A DNA stretch of 64,000 nucleotides. It comes from Planomicrobium sp. CPCC 101110 (GTDB lineage Bacteria > Bacillota > Bacilli > Bacillales_A > Planococcaceae). Both the position numbers and the translations under genes were made by a program. The DNA is taken from contig NZ_VOHD01000009.1 of NCBI RefSeq assembly GCF_007859395.1, forward strand, positions 279,323 to 343,322, in the 5' to 3' direction. Below the pieces are notes generated by a model. That model worked only from the letters and a program-made list of their open reading frames with translations, made no database searches and was not told the DNA's origin. The stretch's first letter is position 1. Every line of letters starts with the position of its first letter. Positions 17,146-25,930 of this stretch are shown one piece after another.

Positions 17146-17544
17146 TTATTTGTCTAAAAATCTTTTGCGGATGTGTGGAGGCGGCAGCATGCAGCTATTT
17201 AGTTTCCCAAACACTTTATAGCGGTTTCTGGCAAATGTATCATAGGCGCCATCCCTTATAAAACGAGGCACCGATTTCAAATAGAAAGCCAGTTTCCATA
17301 ACCCGGTCAAGTGATGCGAAATTCTCAAAGCGCCTTCCGACTTGATATAGGCTTGTCCGTTCTCAATCAAAACCAGGCTGTCAACATCGTCCGGTATTTG
17401 ATGCTCTTTTCTAAGTTCTCTTCCGACATCGCTTTGCAGGGACGCAAAATGGTAATAGCCTGCTGGGTCATGGTTTATGATGAACTGGACACTCGAGTCG
17501 CAGAAGTTGCAATCTCCGTCAAACAGCACAATGGCATGTTCCAT
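17146..17544 (-). CDS. DCC family thiol-disulfide oxidoreductase (YuxK-like, DUF393)
   Basis: A 132-residue protein with the DxxCxxC signature FDGDCNFCDSSVQFII at residue 8 and a C-terminal half (KSVPRFIRDGAYDTFARNRYKVFG) characteristic of DUF393. It is predicted to act as a small redox protein; the partner is unknown. ATG follows AAAGGAGGAG. Single gene. Confidence 0.87.
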   Translation of the reverse strand: MEHAIVLFDGDCNFCDSSVQFIINHDPAGYYHFASLQSDVGRELRKEHQIPDDVDSLVLIENGQAYIKSEGALRISHHLTGLWKLAFYLKSVPRFIRDGAYDTFARNRYKVFGKLNSCMLPPPHIRKRFLDK

Positions 17545-17844
17545 TTTCTCTCCTCCTTTGAAGTGGACTTATTATTATTTATAAATAACCTCTTTCAAGC
17601 CCGTTAAAACACCGCTCTTCCAGAAATCGGCGAAGTGCCTTGATGAAAATCAATTTCCATCCATTGGAACGCTTTTCAGACAGAACTGCAGCGAGACCTT
17701 TTCCCGGTTGGCTGTTGAAGAAAGCGCATGGCTGCATGGCCCTTCACACCACTCCAACATCCAGCTGCAGAGCCTACATTTCCTGGGAAATAACCTCCCA
17801 TTACTAGAGGGTCCGATTTCTCCTCTCCTAATCCATTCATCCAT
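17545..17844. other. Intergenic region without a supported gene
   Basis: About 300 bases. I see no domain, RNA element or repeat. A 71-codon minus-strand frame is present but has no ribosome site and an implausible Cys/Trp-rich composition. Confidence 0.4.
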
Positions 17845-17876
17845 AAAAAAAACCTTGGCTTTCAAAAGCCAAGGGC
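17845..17876 (-). terminator. Intrinsic terminator of the DksA-like gene
   Basis: Minus-strand stem CCTTGGCTTTTGAAAGCCAAGG followed by T8. Confidence 0.85.
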
Positions 17877-17880
17877 TAAT

Positions 17881-18420
17881 TCAATCTTTGCTTTTTTCTT
17901 CATAAAAATCTTCCATATCTTCATCGTCTCCAGGCTGATCTTGAGGGCCATCGGAAGAGCCGAATTCTTCAACATCCTGGAAGTTGTCTGTAAAGTCTCT
18001 CAGCCGATCATCTTCTTGCGTTACCGGATCTGAAGTATCTCCTGTTAGAATATCTTCTTCTGGCGGACGGCTCGTCAAATCCGGCTCCTGATCCGCATGG
18101 TCAATGCACGTCAAAGCCGTTGGTATAGCTTCAAGCCGCTCAAACGGAATTTCTTTTCCGCATTCTGTGCATTTGCCATATGTTCCAGCTTCGATTGCCG
18201 CCAAAGCCGCCTTGGTATCGTCAAGCTCTTCCTCCTTGAACTGCGTGAGCGCCATGCCCCGTTCCATATCAAACAAGTCCGTCCCGGCGTCGCCAGGGTG
18301 GTTATCGTAATTGGAAAGTTCGGTAGTATCGAATTCTTCTTTATGCTGAACGCGTCTTTCAAGTGATTTCAATTGATCGGTCAATTGATCCTTCAACTGG
18401 TTTAGTTGCTTATCCGTCAT
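17881..18420 (-). CDS. TraR/DksA family zinc-finger protein (YteA-like)
   Basis: A 179-residue protein: coiled-coil N-terminus (LNQLKDQLTDQLKSLERRV), the conserved NYDNHPGDAGTDLFDMERG segment, then a DksA-type finger CTECGKEIPFERLEAIP ... CIDH in which the last ligand is His, not Cys. The C-terminal third is very acidic (DDEDMEDFYEE). The layout matches the sporulation/stress-associated YteA group of Bacilli. Its RNA polymerase role is inferred from DksA and not shown for this subgroup. Confidence 0.85.
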   Translation of the reverse strand: MTDKQLNQLKDQLTDQLKSLERRVQHKEEFDTTELSNYDNHPGDAGTDLFDMERGMALTQFKEEELDDTKAALAAIEAGTYGKCTECGKEIPFERLEAIPTALTCIDHADQEPDLTSRPPEEDILTGDTSDPVTQEDDRLRDFTDNFQDVEEFGSSDGPQDQPGDDEDMEDFYEEKSKD

Positions 18421-18496
18421 TATTATTCCTCCTTAAAAACTCGCTTGTTTTGTATATTTCCTATTTTTAAGAAGTCAAACCTGGCTAACCTCTGGC

Positions 18497-19432
18497 TCAA
18501 TGTTCATCAAAGCGTTCAAGCAAGCTGCATAAATATTCATCCAATCGATGCCTGACCAATTCATCTGACAGACCGGTCATTCCAAATTCAATCCATCCGG
18601 CATATACTGACGGCGGACCGTCAAGGATATCGATCAAAGAGAGCAAGTCCCAATACGGATGGTAACCAAACGATGCGCCCGCGTAACGTTGGTATGCCGA
18701 CAAAAATCGGTCCGCCACCGACACGCCATAAAGCTGCGCCAAATTGACACGGCAATGGCCCACATCAACCCCTGCCGGTCCAAGGCAAGCATTGACCCAA
18801 TCCACTACTCCGCTCACCTTTTCTCCCTCCCATAAGACATTAGATGGATGATAGTCCCGATGGATGAAAGACAGTTTTGTCTGCGGACGGACACCGGCCA
18901 CTATATAAAAAGCCCGCATCCATTCATCCGGCACTTTTGACCATAAAGGCTTTTCCATCGTTAAAGCATCATTATAGGAAAAGTACTCAAATGGAAAACT
19001 TTCCTCATTCGTCTGATGGATTTTTGCCAGAGCCATAGCCAAGCCATCAATCCACTGATCCTCTTTGGCTGGCTGCAATCTCACAGCGCCTCTGATTTTA
19101 GTCATTAATGTTGCCGGGAATCCGCACTTCTTCCCGGTCTCATCATAAGCGACCAACCGAGGCGCAGTAATGCCGCTGCCACTCATGTGCCGCAAGCTTT
19201 GGGCTTCATGCTGCGCCAGATCCGGTTCTTGAGCAAGCCATTCTTTGTTCGAGAACAAACGCAAAACATAACTGGCCGTCTCACCGCTACAGTAAACCGT
19301 GATTTCCCGCAATGTTGAAGACGTCCCTCCGGCAAGAGGCTGGACATGGCGGATTTCCGCGTCTTCACCGATAGACTCCACTATCCAGTCACTGATTTTT
19401 TCAGGCAACCGGATCGGTTCCTTAGTTCCCAT
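18497..19432 (-). CDS. Aminoglycoside phosphotransferase-like kinase
   Basis: A 311-residue small-molecule kinase of the APH/choline kinase fold. The N-lobe shows LAGGTSSTLREI near residue 27 and a nucleotide-binding lysine region around TYVLRLFSNKEW; the catalytic loop is FIHRDYHPSNVLW with Asp and Asn, and the metal Asp is in VSGVVDWVNACLGPAGVDVGHCR. The substrate is unknown; proximity gives no hint of antibiotic resistance. The frame stays open to 19606, but the ATG at 19432 has GGGAGAG 7 bases before it and matches family length, so I start there. Confidence 0.8.
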   Translation of the reverse strand: MGTKEPIRLPEKISDWIVESIGEDAEIRHVQPLAGGTSSTLREITVYCSGETASYVLRLFSNKEWLAQEPDLAQHEAQSLRHMSGSGITAPRLVAYDETGKKCGFPATLMTKIRGAVRLQPAKEDQWIDGLAMALAKIHQTNEESFPFEYFSYNDALTMEKPLWSKVPDEWMRAFYIVAGVRPQTKLSFIHRDYHPSNVLWEGEKVSGVVDWVNACLGPAGVDVGHCRVNLAQLYGVSVADRFLSAYQRYAGASFGYHPYWDLLSLIDILDGPPSVYAGWIEFGMTGLSDELVRHRLDEYLCSLLERFDEH

Positions 19433-19740
19433 CTTTTTTCTCTCCCGTCCGTTTGTTTCTTGCTCATTGACTAGCTTTGAAATCACTTCCAGCGTCATCA
19501 AGCTTCTTAACCGCACTCTGCTGTTCTGCTGTAATGCTCCGCTTTTAGCCATACCCCGACTGTTCCTAAAATACTCCAGTTTATAAGCGGAAAAACGCTT
19601 TGTCATTGAAACTACAGCGTTTACCCAATTTTCGAATAGGAATGTTTACAGGAAGAAAGTTTTGTTTTTGGAAGACGGAATGTTGCCGCCATACCTATGA
19701 AAAACGAATTAAGGAAGAAGTTGAAGTGATGTGAGTTAAA
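19433..19740. other. Intergenic region
   Basis: About 308 bases between the kinase start and the P450 relic. The kinase frame continues 58 codons upstream with no family match, and I see no RNA element. Part of it may be decayed flank of the P450 gene. Confidence 0.4.
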
Positions 19741-20061
19741 CGCCCTATTCCAAGAGCTAAAGAATTGGACAATCCATAGCCACTTATTGAAGAAGGCTTC
19801 TGTTTTATGCAAGCTGCAGGCGAGCGCTTGAATCTGATGTTTTCGAAACCTGTTTAACGGCCAAAAAGTTCGCGTTGGCATCGCTGTGCCGGCAAATGGA
19901 TGACCGTCATGGCGATGCAGCCGTTCTTCAAATATTTCATTGAAAATATCAGCTATACTGTACCGGAACAGGATTTAGAGCACCATATGTCACGCATGCC
20001 GACGATGCCGAAAAGCCGGTGTATCATCAGTAAAGCCCAGCAGCCGTCAGAACATAAGTAA
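19741..20061 (+). pseudogene. Cytochrome P450 (CypC/CYP152 fatty acid peroxygenase) relic
   Basis: Two pieces of one gene, with the middle missing. The 5' piece (19741-19870) reads IPRAKELDN, then an in-frame TAG, then PLIEEGFCFMQAAGERL, and after a one-base frame change ESDVFETCLTAKKF, which follows the CypC N-terminus. From 19876 the 3' piece reads RWHRCAGKWMTVMAM, the haem-ligand Cys loop (WHRCAGKW for the usual GHRCPGEW), then FFKYFIENISYTVPEQDL and the C-terminus to TAA at 20061. About 300 or more codons are lost between them. With a stop, a shift and a deletion it cannot make an active P450. Confidence 0.8.
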
Positions 20062-20069
20062 AAGCCGAA

Positions 20070-20098
20070 TTGACAGGGAATCCAAAGTCTTATAGTAT
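20070..20098 (+). promoter_or_regulatory. Sigma-A promoter of queF
   Basis: TTGACA (20070-20075), 17-base spacer, TAGTAT (20093-20098). Initiation near 20105 places the riboswitch aptamer about 25 bases downstream. Confidence 0.75.
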
Positions 20099-20127
20099 GG
20101 GTTAGTAAAACCAAATCACCCGGTATC

Positions 20128-20216
20128 GGGAGAGGTTCATAGCATTTTACCCTCTATAAAAAACTATGGATTGTTGAAACTCAGCCAAATCCAGATGCGA
20201 TTTGGCTTTTTCTTTT
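20128..20216 (+). ncRNA. preQ1-I riboswitch with terminator platform
   Basis: The aptamer has P1 AGAGG (20131-20135) with CCTCT (20151-20155), an A-rich tail ATAAAAAA, and a pseudoknot P2 in which CATAG (20138-20142) pairs with CTATG (20164-20168). This is the class I preQ1 aptamer. It is followed by an intrinsic terminator (stem AGCCAAAT/ATTTGGCT, then T-rich to 20216), so preQ1 binding should stop transcription before queF, the gene that makes preQ1. Confidence 0.95.
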
Positions 20217-20274
20217 GTCCGTTATTATTTTTTATAGGGCGCTCTCAAACCGGCATTATAAGGAGGCCTTTTCA

Positions 20275-20769
20275 ATGGCAGGAAGAAACGAAGAAACATT
20301 AGACCACTTATCACTTCTCGGCAATCAAAACACAAAATATAAATTTGAATACGATCCGGATATCCTTGAGCCGATCGATAATTTGCATACACGGGACTAT
20401 TTTGTAAAGTTCAATTGCCCAGAATTCACTTCACTTTGCCCGCAGACCGGCCAACCGGATTTCGCGACAATTTACTTGAGCTTTATTCCTGATAAAAAGC
20501 TGGTAGAAAGCAAGTCGTTGAAGCTCTACTTGTTCAGCTTCCGCAATCACGGCGATTTCCATGAAGACGTTGTCAACATCATTATGAATGATTTGATCAA
20601 ATTGATGGATCCCCGCTACATTGAAGTCTGGGGCAAATTTACACCGCGCGGCGGCTTGTCGATCGATCCTTATACCAATTACGGCAAACCGGGAACAAAA
20701 TATGAAGAAATGGCTTCTTACCGCATGATGAACCACGATATGTATCCGGAAACCATCACGAACCGTTAA
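20275..20769 (+). CDS. queF: NADPH-dependent 7-cyano-7-deazaguanine reductase
   Basis: A 164-residue T-fold enzyme that reduces preQ0 to preQ1 in queuosine biosynthesis. The active-site Cys is C55 and the acid D62 in [16 protein letters not shown], the numbering seen in the B. subtilis enzyme; the QueF motif [20 protein letters not shown] binds NADPH. The ATG at 20275 follows AAGGAGG by 6 bases. The other queuosine genes queCDE are not adjacent. Regulated by the preQ1-I riboswitch in its leader. Confidence 0.96.
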   Translation: MAGRNEETLDHLSLLGNQNTKYKFEYDPDILEPIDNLHTRDYFVKFNCPEFTSLCPQTGQPDFATIYLSFIPDKKLVESKSLKLYLFSFRNHGDFHEDVVNIIMNDLIKLMDPRYIEVWGKFTPRGGLSIDPYTNYGKPGTKYEEMASYRMMNHDMYPETITNR

Positions 20770-20784
20770 ACCCATCAATAAAAT

Positions 20785-20824
20785 CAAAAAAGCCGGAAGC
20801 ATTGGAGCTTCCGGCTTTTTTTTG
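20785..20824. terminator. Bidirectional intrinsic terminator
   Basis: AGCCGGAAGC/GCTTCCGGCT stem flanked by A6 and T8 between converging queF and the EEP gene. Confidence 0.88.
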
Positions 20825-20835
20825 CAATATACAGT

Positions 20836-21678
20836 TTACGCTTTTTGAAGCTCTGATACTGTCGGCTGTTCTGTAAGCTTTTTCGTTTTCATGACGATCA
20901 AATCGGCAAGAATCGGAAGATGGTCGGATACGGCTGTATCCATCACCGCTGTTTGGGCAACATCAAATTCGTCGTCCATGAAAATGTAGTCAATGCGCGT
21001 AACCGGTTTTAACAGTTCCCCGGCAGCTTCATTTTTATAAGAAGCAGGATACGTATACGCATCCCCTCTTTTCATCTTTAAAAAGACATCTGAAAACTCT
21101 TTTTTCATTTTCTTCATTTGGATATGGTCAGGTGCCGCATTGAAATCCCCGGCAATAATCCGAGGGAAGCGGTCATTGCCCGCTATATCAAGAAGTTCAT
21201 TTATGCTGACTTCCAGTTCTTCGTCCTTAAAAGCTAGATGGGTATTATAAACACTGATATAAGACCCTTTCACTTCAATGACCGCTTTCAGTATGCCTCG
21301 CTGTTCGTTATGTCCAATCGGAGTGATCACTTGGCGCAAAAGGTGATTTTCAAAATACTTGATCGGATATTTGCTTAAAATTGCGTTTCCATACTGGGGT
21401 CTCGGCATATCGGGCGCTTCAGGCTCCAAATCCAATGTTGCCCCGAATGCTGCATGCATCCCCAATCGTCTGCTCAGCCAATCCACTTGATCGACAAAGG
21501 AACTACGTGCTGAAAAATGGCGGTCTACTTCTTGCAAGGCTATAATGCCAGCGCAGGAATCTTCAATCACTGAAGCCGTTTTCTCCAAATCTACAGTACC
21601 ATCCATTCCCAAACCATGAGCGATATTGAACGACATTACTTTAACAGAAACGATTGGAGCCATTTTCTTTTCAGCCAC
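20836..21678 (-). CDS. Endonuclease/exonuclease/phosphatase family hydrolase
   Basis: A 280-residue EEP (DNase I-like) fold protein with all hallmark motifs: MSFNIAHGLG near 15, ALQEVDRH near 48 (metal Glu), AGDFNAAPDH near 172, and SDHLPI near 254. No signal peptide, so it is cytosolic or loosely associated; substrates in this family range from nucleic acids to phospholipids and sphingomyelin. Single gene, ATG behind a GGGAGAGG site. Confidence 0.85.
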   Translation of the reverse strand: MAEKKMAPIVSVKVMSFNIAHGLGMDGTVDLEKTASVIEDSCAGIIALQEVDRHFSARSSFVDQVDWLSRRLGMHAAFGATLDLEPEAPDMPRPQYGNAILSKYPIKYFENHLLRQVITPIGHNEQRGILKAVIEVKGSYISVYNTHLAFKDEELEVSINELLDIAGNDRFPRIIAGDFNAAPDHIQMKKMKKEFSDVFLKMKRGDAYTYPASYKNEAAGELLKPVTRIDYIFMDDEFDVAQTAVMDTAVSDHLPILADLIVMKTKKLTEQPTVSELQKA

Positions 21679-21853
21679 TATAATCCTCTCCCTTTCGAAT
21701 AAAACAAATCACAGGCTAGAGTGCTATAGTTATCATTATAGCAAAGAAAACATGAAAATGTATTTACTTTATGTAAATTATATGAATATTTTATTAACTT
21801 TTCGTTAATATCTAAATGAGTCTAAATAATTAGACCCATTTTCTTTTACAACC

Positions 21854-22621
21854 TTACAAGTGGCTGAAACCTGTATAGAATTGGATCGAATCTCGCAAAA
21901 ACCGTGCGGTTCCCGGTTGGCCCTTATCGTAATAGGCGCTGAACCGTTCATCTTCGACATACATTTGAGCAAGGCCTGCGTGTGCTTCTTTGGTGTATTC
22001 GGGCCATGTATACATCAACCATTGTTTGTGAAGGCTAGCCGCTTTTTGTGCAATGGGGCTTTTGGGATCTCCAGCTTTGAACGCTTCCGCCAGTACAGCT
22101 TGAAGTTCTTTTTCCAAACGGGTAAATTCCGTATATTGCCCTTCTGTCATATTGAGCATATGAGCGTTTGATGCATCAACTATGTCATCTCCGTATTTCT
22201 CCCGAACTTCTTGCCCATACTGCTTTTCATTGTCATCAATCAGCTTTTGTTTGAAGCCTTCAAATTTCTTGTTGTCAGCCATTTCACTCTTCCCTTCTGC
22301 TGCGGAAATAGTATTTTCCACATTATTGATCAAGAGGTCAAGCTGCCGGCGTTTAGCGAGAAGCTGTTCCAAGTGCTGTCTTAAAGCAGCGGAACTGTCG
22401 AACAATGGGTCATTGACTATTTTCTTGATATGGTCCAAATCCAATCCTAACTCCCGGTAAAAAAGGATGTGCTGCAGCTTGGCCACTTCATTTTTCCCAT
22501 AGATGCGATATCCGGATGAATTTTTTCTGGCCGGCTTCAACATTCCGATTTCATCATAATATCGCAGCGTCCGTGCGCTGACTCCCGCTATTTCCCCCAG
22601 TTTTTGAACGGTGTACTCCAT
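21854..22621 (-). CDS. MerR family regulator with TipAS-type ligand domain
   Basis: A 255-residue regulator. The N-terminal MerR winged helix is clear (YTVQKLGEIAGVSARTLRYYDEIGML, then RIYGKNEVAKLQHILFYRELG), followed by a dimerisation helix to about 110 and a C-terminal TipAS antibiotic-recognition-like domain (YGQEVREKYGDD... WPEYTKEAHAGLAQMYVEDERF). Such proteins sense thiopeptides or other drugs, as TipA and Mta do. The ATG at 22621 is preceded by GGGAGGTGATG. The Fsr-like efflux gene lies upstream on the same strand, so control of it is possible but unproven. Confidence 0.85.
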   Translation of the reverse strand: MEYTVQKLGEIAGVSARTLRYYDEIGMLKPARKNSSGYRIYGKNEVAKLQHILFYRELGLDLDHIKKIVNDPLFDSSAALRQHLEQLLAKRRQLDLLINNVENTISAAEGKSEMADNKKFEGFKQKLIDDNEKQYGQEVREKYGDDIVDASNAHMLNMTEGQYTEFTRLEKELQAVLAEAFKAGDPKSPIAQKAASLHKQWLMYTWPEYTKEAHAGLAQMYVEDERFSAYYDKGQPGTARFLRDSIQFYTGFSHL

Positions 22622-22775
22622 TTCATCACCTCCCGGCAACTTAACTCTACACCTTTACGCAACGTCAAGGTCAAGTGAGATTTCATGTTAATTGCTGCCC
22701 GTGAACAAGCAATTGTTTCGTTCCGGTTCCCTTGGCATTTACAGAAGCGGCATCTCCATTTCCTGGCTTTCCTGT

Positions 22776-23990
22776 TTAGTATGCTGCATCCTGCTTTTTA
22801 TCCCTGGGCAGCCATAATCCGGCAAGCCCGATGATCGGCAAGAATGAAACGATGACCATCGTTTCGTAGACACCGATCGCATCCATCAGCATGCCGATTA
22901 CGACACCGCCGATCGCCCCCATGCCAAAAGCCAAACCAACGGTCAGCCCGGACATCGTCCCGATTTTACTCGGCACCAATTCCTGGGCATATACGACGGT
23001 CACTGAGAAGCTCAGCATAATGAAAAAGCCGATGAGCGCAAGCAAGACGGCAACTGCAAAGAGCGGAACATACGGCAGCACTGCCGCAAGTGGTATCGGC
23101 ACAAGAAGCGACAGCACAATGACATTTTTCCGGCCGACTTTATCCGCTAATGGCCCGCCAAAAAACGTGCCCACCGCACCGACAGCTAAAAACAGAAAAA
23201 CATATAATTGCCCTTGCTGAATCGTCAGGCTGTATGTTTCCATCAAATGAAAAATATAAAAGCTGGTCATGTTCGTTACATAAAACGAACGGGCGAAAAT
23301 GATGATCAGCAACAGTGCAAGCGCTGCCCCTACTTGCTTTCTAGTCATTTTCGGCAATGAAGAAAGAATGGTTTTTTTCTGTTTTTCCAGTTTTTCCTGA
23401 GCTAGCCGTTCCTTGTACCAAAAAGAAATCCGCATCAAAATAAAAATGCCGATAGCTGCGACGATTAAAAACAATGCGGCGCCCCTCTGTCCAAGCGGCA
23501 CAAGGATGAATGCGCTGATCAATGGCGCGAGTGCTTGCCCAGAGTTGCCTCCGACCTGGTAGATTGACTGGGACAATCCCCGTTTTGATTCTGCAGCCAT
23601 GAATGATACACGGGAACCTTCAGGATGGAAAATAGCTGATCCAAAACCTAGGAATATCACCGCTACAAGAATCATCCAGTATTCAGGAGCGAACGCCAAA
23701 CCCGCTATTCCAAGAAATGAACTTGTCATACCGATTGGCAAGGCGAAAGGCATGGGCTTCCGGTCGCTGATATAGCCAACCACCGGCTGCAAAACAGAGG
23801 CCACCATATTCAATGCAAACGCAATGAGCCCCAATTGCGTATAGGTCAAGCCAAGATCAGCTTCTAAAATAGGAAACATTGCCGGAATGACTGCTTGGAG
23901 CGAATCATTCAGCAAATGGCATGCGCCTATTGCAAACATAATCGAATAAACCGGATTTCCCGCTGCTTGAGAAGAAATTGCTTTTGCCAT
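22776..23990 (-). CDS. MFS transporter, fosmidomycin-resistance (Fsr) type
   Basis: A 404-residue major facilitator with 12 helices. The opening GACHLLNDSLQAVIPAMFPIL and the following LGLTYTQLGLIAFALNMVASVLQPVVGYISDRKP match the Fsr subgroup, including the DRKP loop between helices 2 and 3. Fsr pumps fosmidomycin out in E. coli; the natural role is unknown. ATG follows TTGGAGGCACTGCC. Located upstream of a TipAS-type drug sensor on the same strand. Confidence 0.85.
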   Translation of the reverse strand: MAKAISSQAAGNPVYSIMFAIGACHLLNDSLQAVIPAMFPILEADLGLTYTQLGLIAFALNMVASVLQPVVGYISDRKPMPFALPIGMTSSFLGIAGLAFAPEYWMILVAVIFLGFGSAIFHPEGSRVSFMAAESKRGLSQSIYQVGGNSGQALAPLISAFILVPLGQRGAALFLIVAAIGIFILMRISFWYKERLAQEKLEKQKKTILSSLPKMTRKQVGAALALLLIIIFARSFYVTNMTSFYIFHLMETYSLTIQQGQLYVFLFLAVGAVGTFFGGPLADKVGRKNVIVLSLLVPIPLAAVLPYVPLFAVAVLLALIGFFIMLSFSVTVVYAQELVPSKIGTMSGLTVGLAFGMGAIGGVVIGMLMDAIGVYETMVIVSFLPIIGLAGLWLPRDKKQDAAY

Positions 23991-24079
23991 GGCAGTGCCT
24001 CCAATAAACTTTTATAGAATGCTTCCATTATAGAACAATTCCTGCCGGCCAGAAATCCTCAGTACTTTTTGTCCCATGC

Positions 24080-24117
24080 AAAAAACACTTGCGGAAGTGA
24101 TTCCACAAGTGTTTCTT
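24080..24117 (-). terminator. Intrinsic terminator of the DUF3817 gene
   Basis: Minus-strand AACACTTGTGGAATC/GCAAGTGTT stem followed by T6. Confidence 0.8.
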
Positions 24118-24421
24118 AAATGGCTTGGGCTTTTTGCCAATTTTTCAGCCGGTGATCCAAAATGAAATTTCCGAACGGGATAAATGCCGATATGATTGCG
24201 CCAGCTGCAAAGCGCAAAGGCCATTTCACTGCAAATGTGGCATAAACAATCGCTGCGCAATAAAGGGTAAACAGTCCGCCGTGGATAGCTCCTACTACGC
24301 TGACCACTTCCGGCAAATCAAAACCATATTTTAACGGCATGGCGATAAACAGCAAAACCAAAAGCGAAATTCCTTCCAAAAATCCCATAAATCGAAATTG
24401 TCCGAGTGCATTCTTAAACAT
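24116..24421 (-). CDS. DUF3817 membrane protein (YdzA-like)
   Basis: A 101-residue protein with three hydrophobic segments and the DUF3817 marks RFMGFLEGISLLVLLFIAMPLKY and VGAIHGGLFTLYCAAI, ending in FILDHRLK. Homologues are small integral membrane proteins of unknown role, often fused or adjacent to transporters. Single gene with its own terminator. Confidence 0.83.
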   Translation of the reverse strand: MFKNALGQFRFMGFLEGISLLVLLFIAMPLKYGFDLPEVVSVVGAIHGGLFTLYCAAIVYATFAVKWPLRFAAGAIISAFIPFGNFILDHRLKNWQKAQAI

Positions 24422-24589
24422 CCATTACCCCTCCCAATCTAGTATCCATTATAAAAGCGGCGGGGCTGGCATGTACAGTTTTCCAGCAGGAAGTTATACA
24501 AAAAAATTCGCATGCCTTCAATGTTTCGCCATAGTTTGTCGAACCATGTTTCAGCGGAAGGGAAAATGTGCCAAAACAAAACCATAAAC

Positions 24590-25786
24590 TTACTGCAGTT
24601 TTACGAACAGCACTTTCAGATAATCGCCTTCTTTGAATTCTTTTTGCACGCGAAAATCACTCGGCAAAGTAAATTCTTCCACAATGGTGTATTTCTTCCC
24701 TAAGTCTTTGAACGCTTTATCGATAAACCCTTTGAACTTTTTCATGCCAAAAGAAGCACTGTTTGTTGAAGCGACAATGACGCCATCATCCTCTGTAATT
24801 TCAATCGCTTCCTTCATCAAATTCGTATAGTCTTTTGCCGAGCTGAATGTATATTTTTTTGAACGCGCAAAGCTTGGAGGATCTAGGATGACCAAATCAA
24901 ATTTCATTTCTTTGCGCTTCGCATAGTTGAAGTAATTGAAAACATCCATGACGAGAATGTCATGGCTTTCATAATCGATGTTGTTGACACTGAACTGTTC
25001 GATTGTTTTGCTGGAGCTGCGCTTTGCCAAATCGACGCTTGTGGTTTTCACGGCTCCGCCGATGGCCGCTGCGACTGAGAACGCACCCGTATACGAAAAC
25101 GTATTCAACACTGTTTTTCCCTTGGCGTATTTTTCTTTTATTTTATTGCGCACATCGCGTTGATCGAGGAAGATTCCGGTCATTGCGCCGTCATTCAAAT
25201 AGACGGCATAATGGATGTTGTTTTCCTTGACGATCAACGGAAAATCACCGCGCCCTCCCGCCACGAAATCGTCTTCTTCAATATACTGCCCTTTTGTATC
25301 AAATCGTTTTTTCTGGTAAATGCCCTTGAAATCCACGAGGTTTTTTAGAGCTGCAATAACTTCTTCTTTAAACGTATACATGCCTTCACTGTACCAGCTG
25401 AGCATGTAATAGCCGTCGAAGTAATCGACCGTCAGTCCCCCAAACCCGTCGCCTTCCCCATTAAAAACCCGGAAAGCTGTTGTCGAGGGGTTGTCAAAAA
25501 AGGATTCCCGCTTTGCAAGAGCCTCTGCCAGTTTTTCTTGAATAAAATTCTGGTCGATCGCATCATGCTCATTGCGCGTCAGGACCCAGCCGTATCCCTT
25601 GTTCTGTTTGCCGAAATAGCCTTTGGCGATAAAACGGCCCTGCTTGTCCGTCAATCGTAAAATCGCGCCTTCTGCCCTAATGGCTTCAATGTTTTCCACT
25701 GATTCTTTGGTAATCAGCGGGTAGCCTTTAGCAAAGTCCGCTTTGAATTTGTCATTCACTTTTATCGAAATTTCCGTTTTCATCAT
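24590..25786 (-). CDS. RlmI-like SAM-dependent rRNA methyltransferase
   Basis: A protein of about 398 residues with an N-terminal PUA domain (to about 80; GAILRLTDKQGRFIAKGYFG) and a C-terminal Rossmann methyltransferase: GIFLDQRDVR near 204, VLNTFSYTGAFSVAAAIGGA as the SAM loop near 225, and VILDPPSFARS as the DPPxF catalytic motif near 295. It fits the RlmI family that makes 23S rRNA m5C, although the PPS-F motif leaves nucleotide specificity open. Two ATG codons (25786, 25783) follow AGGA; a third at 25792 overlaps that site. Confidence 0.86.
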   Translation of the reverse strand: MMKTEISIKVNDKFKADFAKGYPLITKESVENIEAIRAEGAILRLTDKQGRFIAKGYFGKQNKGYGWVLTRNEHDAIDQNFIQEKLAEALAKRESFFDNPSTTAFRVFNGEGDGFGGLTVDYFDGYYMLSWYSEGMYTFKEEVIAALKNLVDFKGIYQKKRFDTKGQYIEEDDFVAGGRGDFPLIVKENNIHYAVYLNDGAMTGIFLDQRDVRNKIKEKYAKGKTVLNTFSYTGAFSVAAAIGGAVKTTSVDLAKRSSSKTIEQFSVNNIDYESHDILVMDVFNYFNYAKRKEMKFDLVILDPPSFARSKKYTFSSAKDYTNLMKEAIEITEDDGVIVASTNSASFGMKKFKGFIDKAFKDLGKKYTIVEEFTLPSDFRVQKEFKEGDYLKVLFVKLQ

Positions 25787-25895
25787 TCTCATCCTATCTG
25801 TAGAACCCTTTAATCTTATACCCAGTGTAATACAAAGCGCCTTTCTTTTATACCGATTGCTTTTATGGATGCTCTCTGAACGCTTTTAGCCCATA

Positions 25896-25928
25896 TAAAA
25901 AGCGTTTTGCATTTCTGCAAAACGCATA
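25896..25928 (-). terminator. Intrinsic terminator
   Basis: Minus-strand GCGTTTTGCAG/TGCAAAACGC stem then T5, just after the STAS-like gene. Confidence 0.85.
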
Positions 25929-25930
25929 TC

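Noticed and set aside
17650..17865. 71-codon minus-strand frame upstream of the DksA-like terminator
   Set aside because: Runs through the terminator of the neighbouring gene and has no family match or ribosome site.
19433..19606. 58-codon N-terminal extension of the APH-like kinase
   Set aside because: Family members start near the ATG at 19432, which has its own ribosome site.
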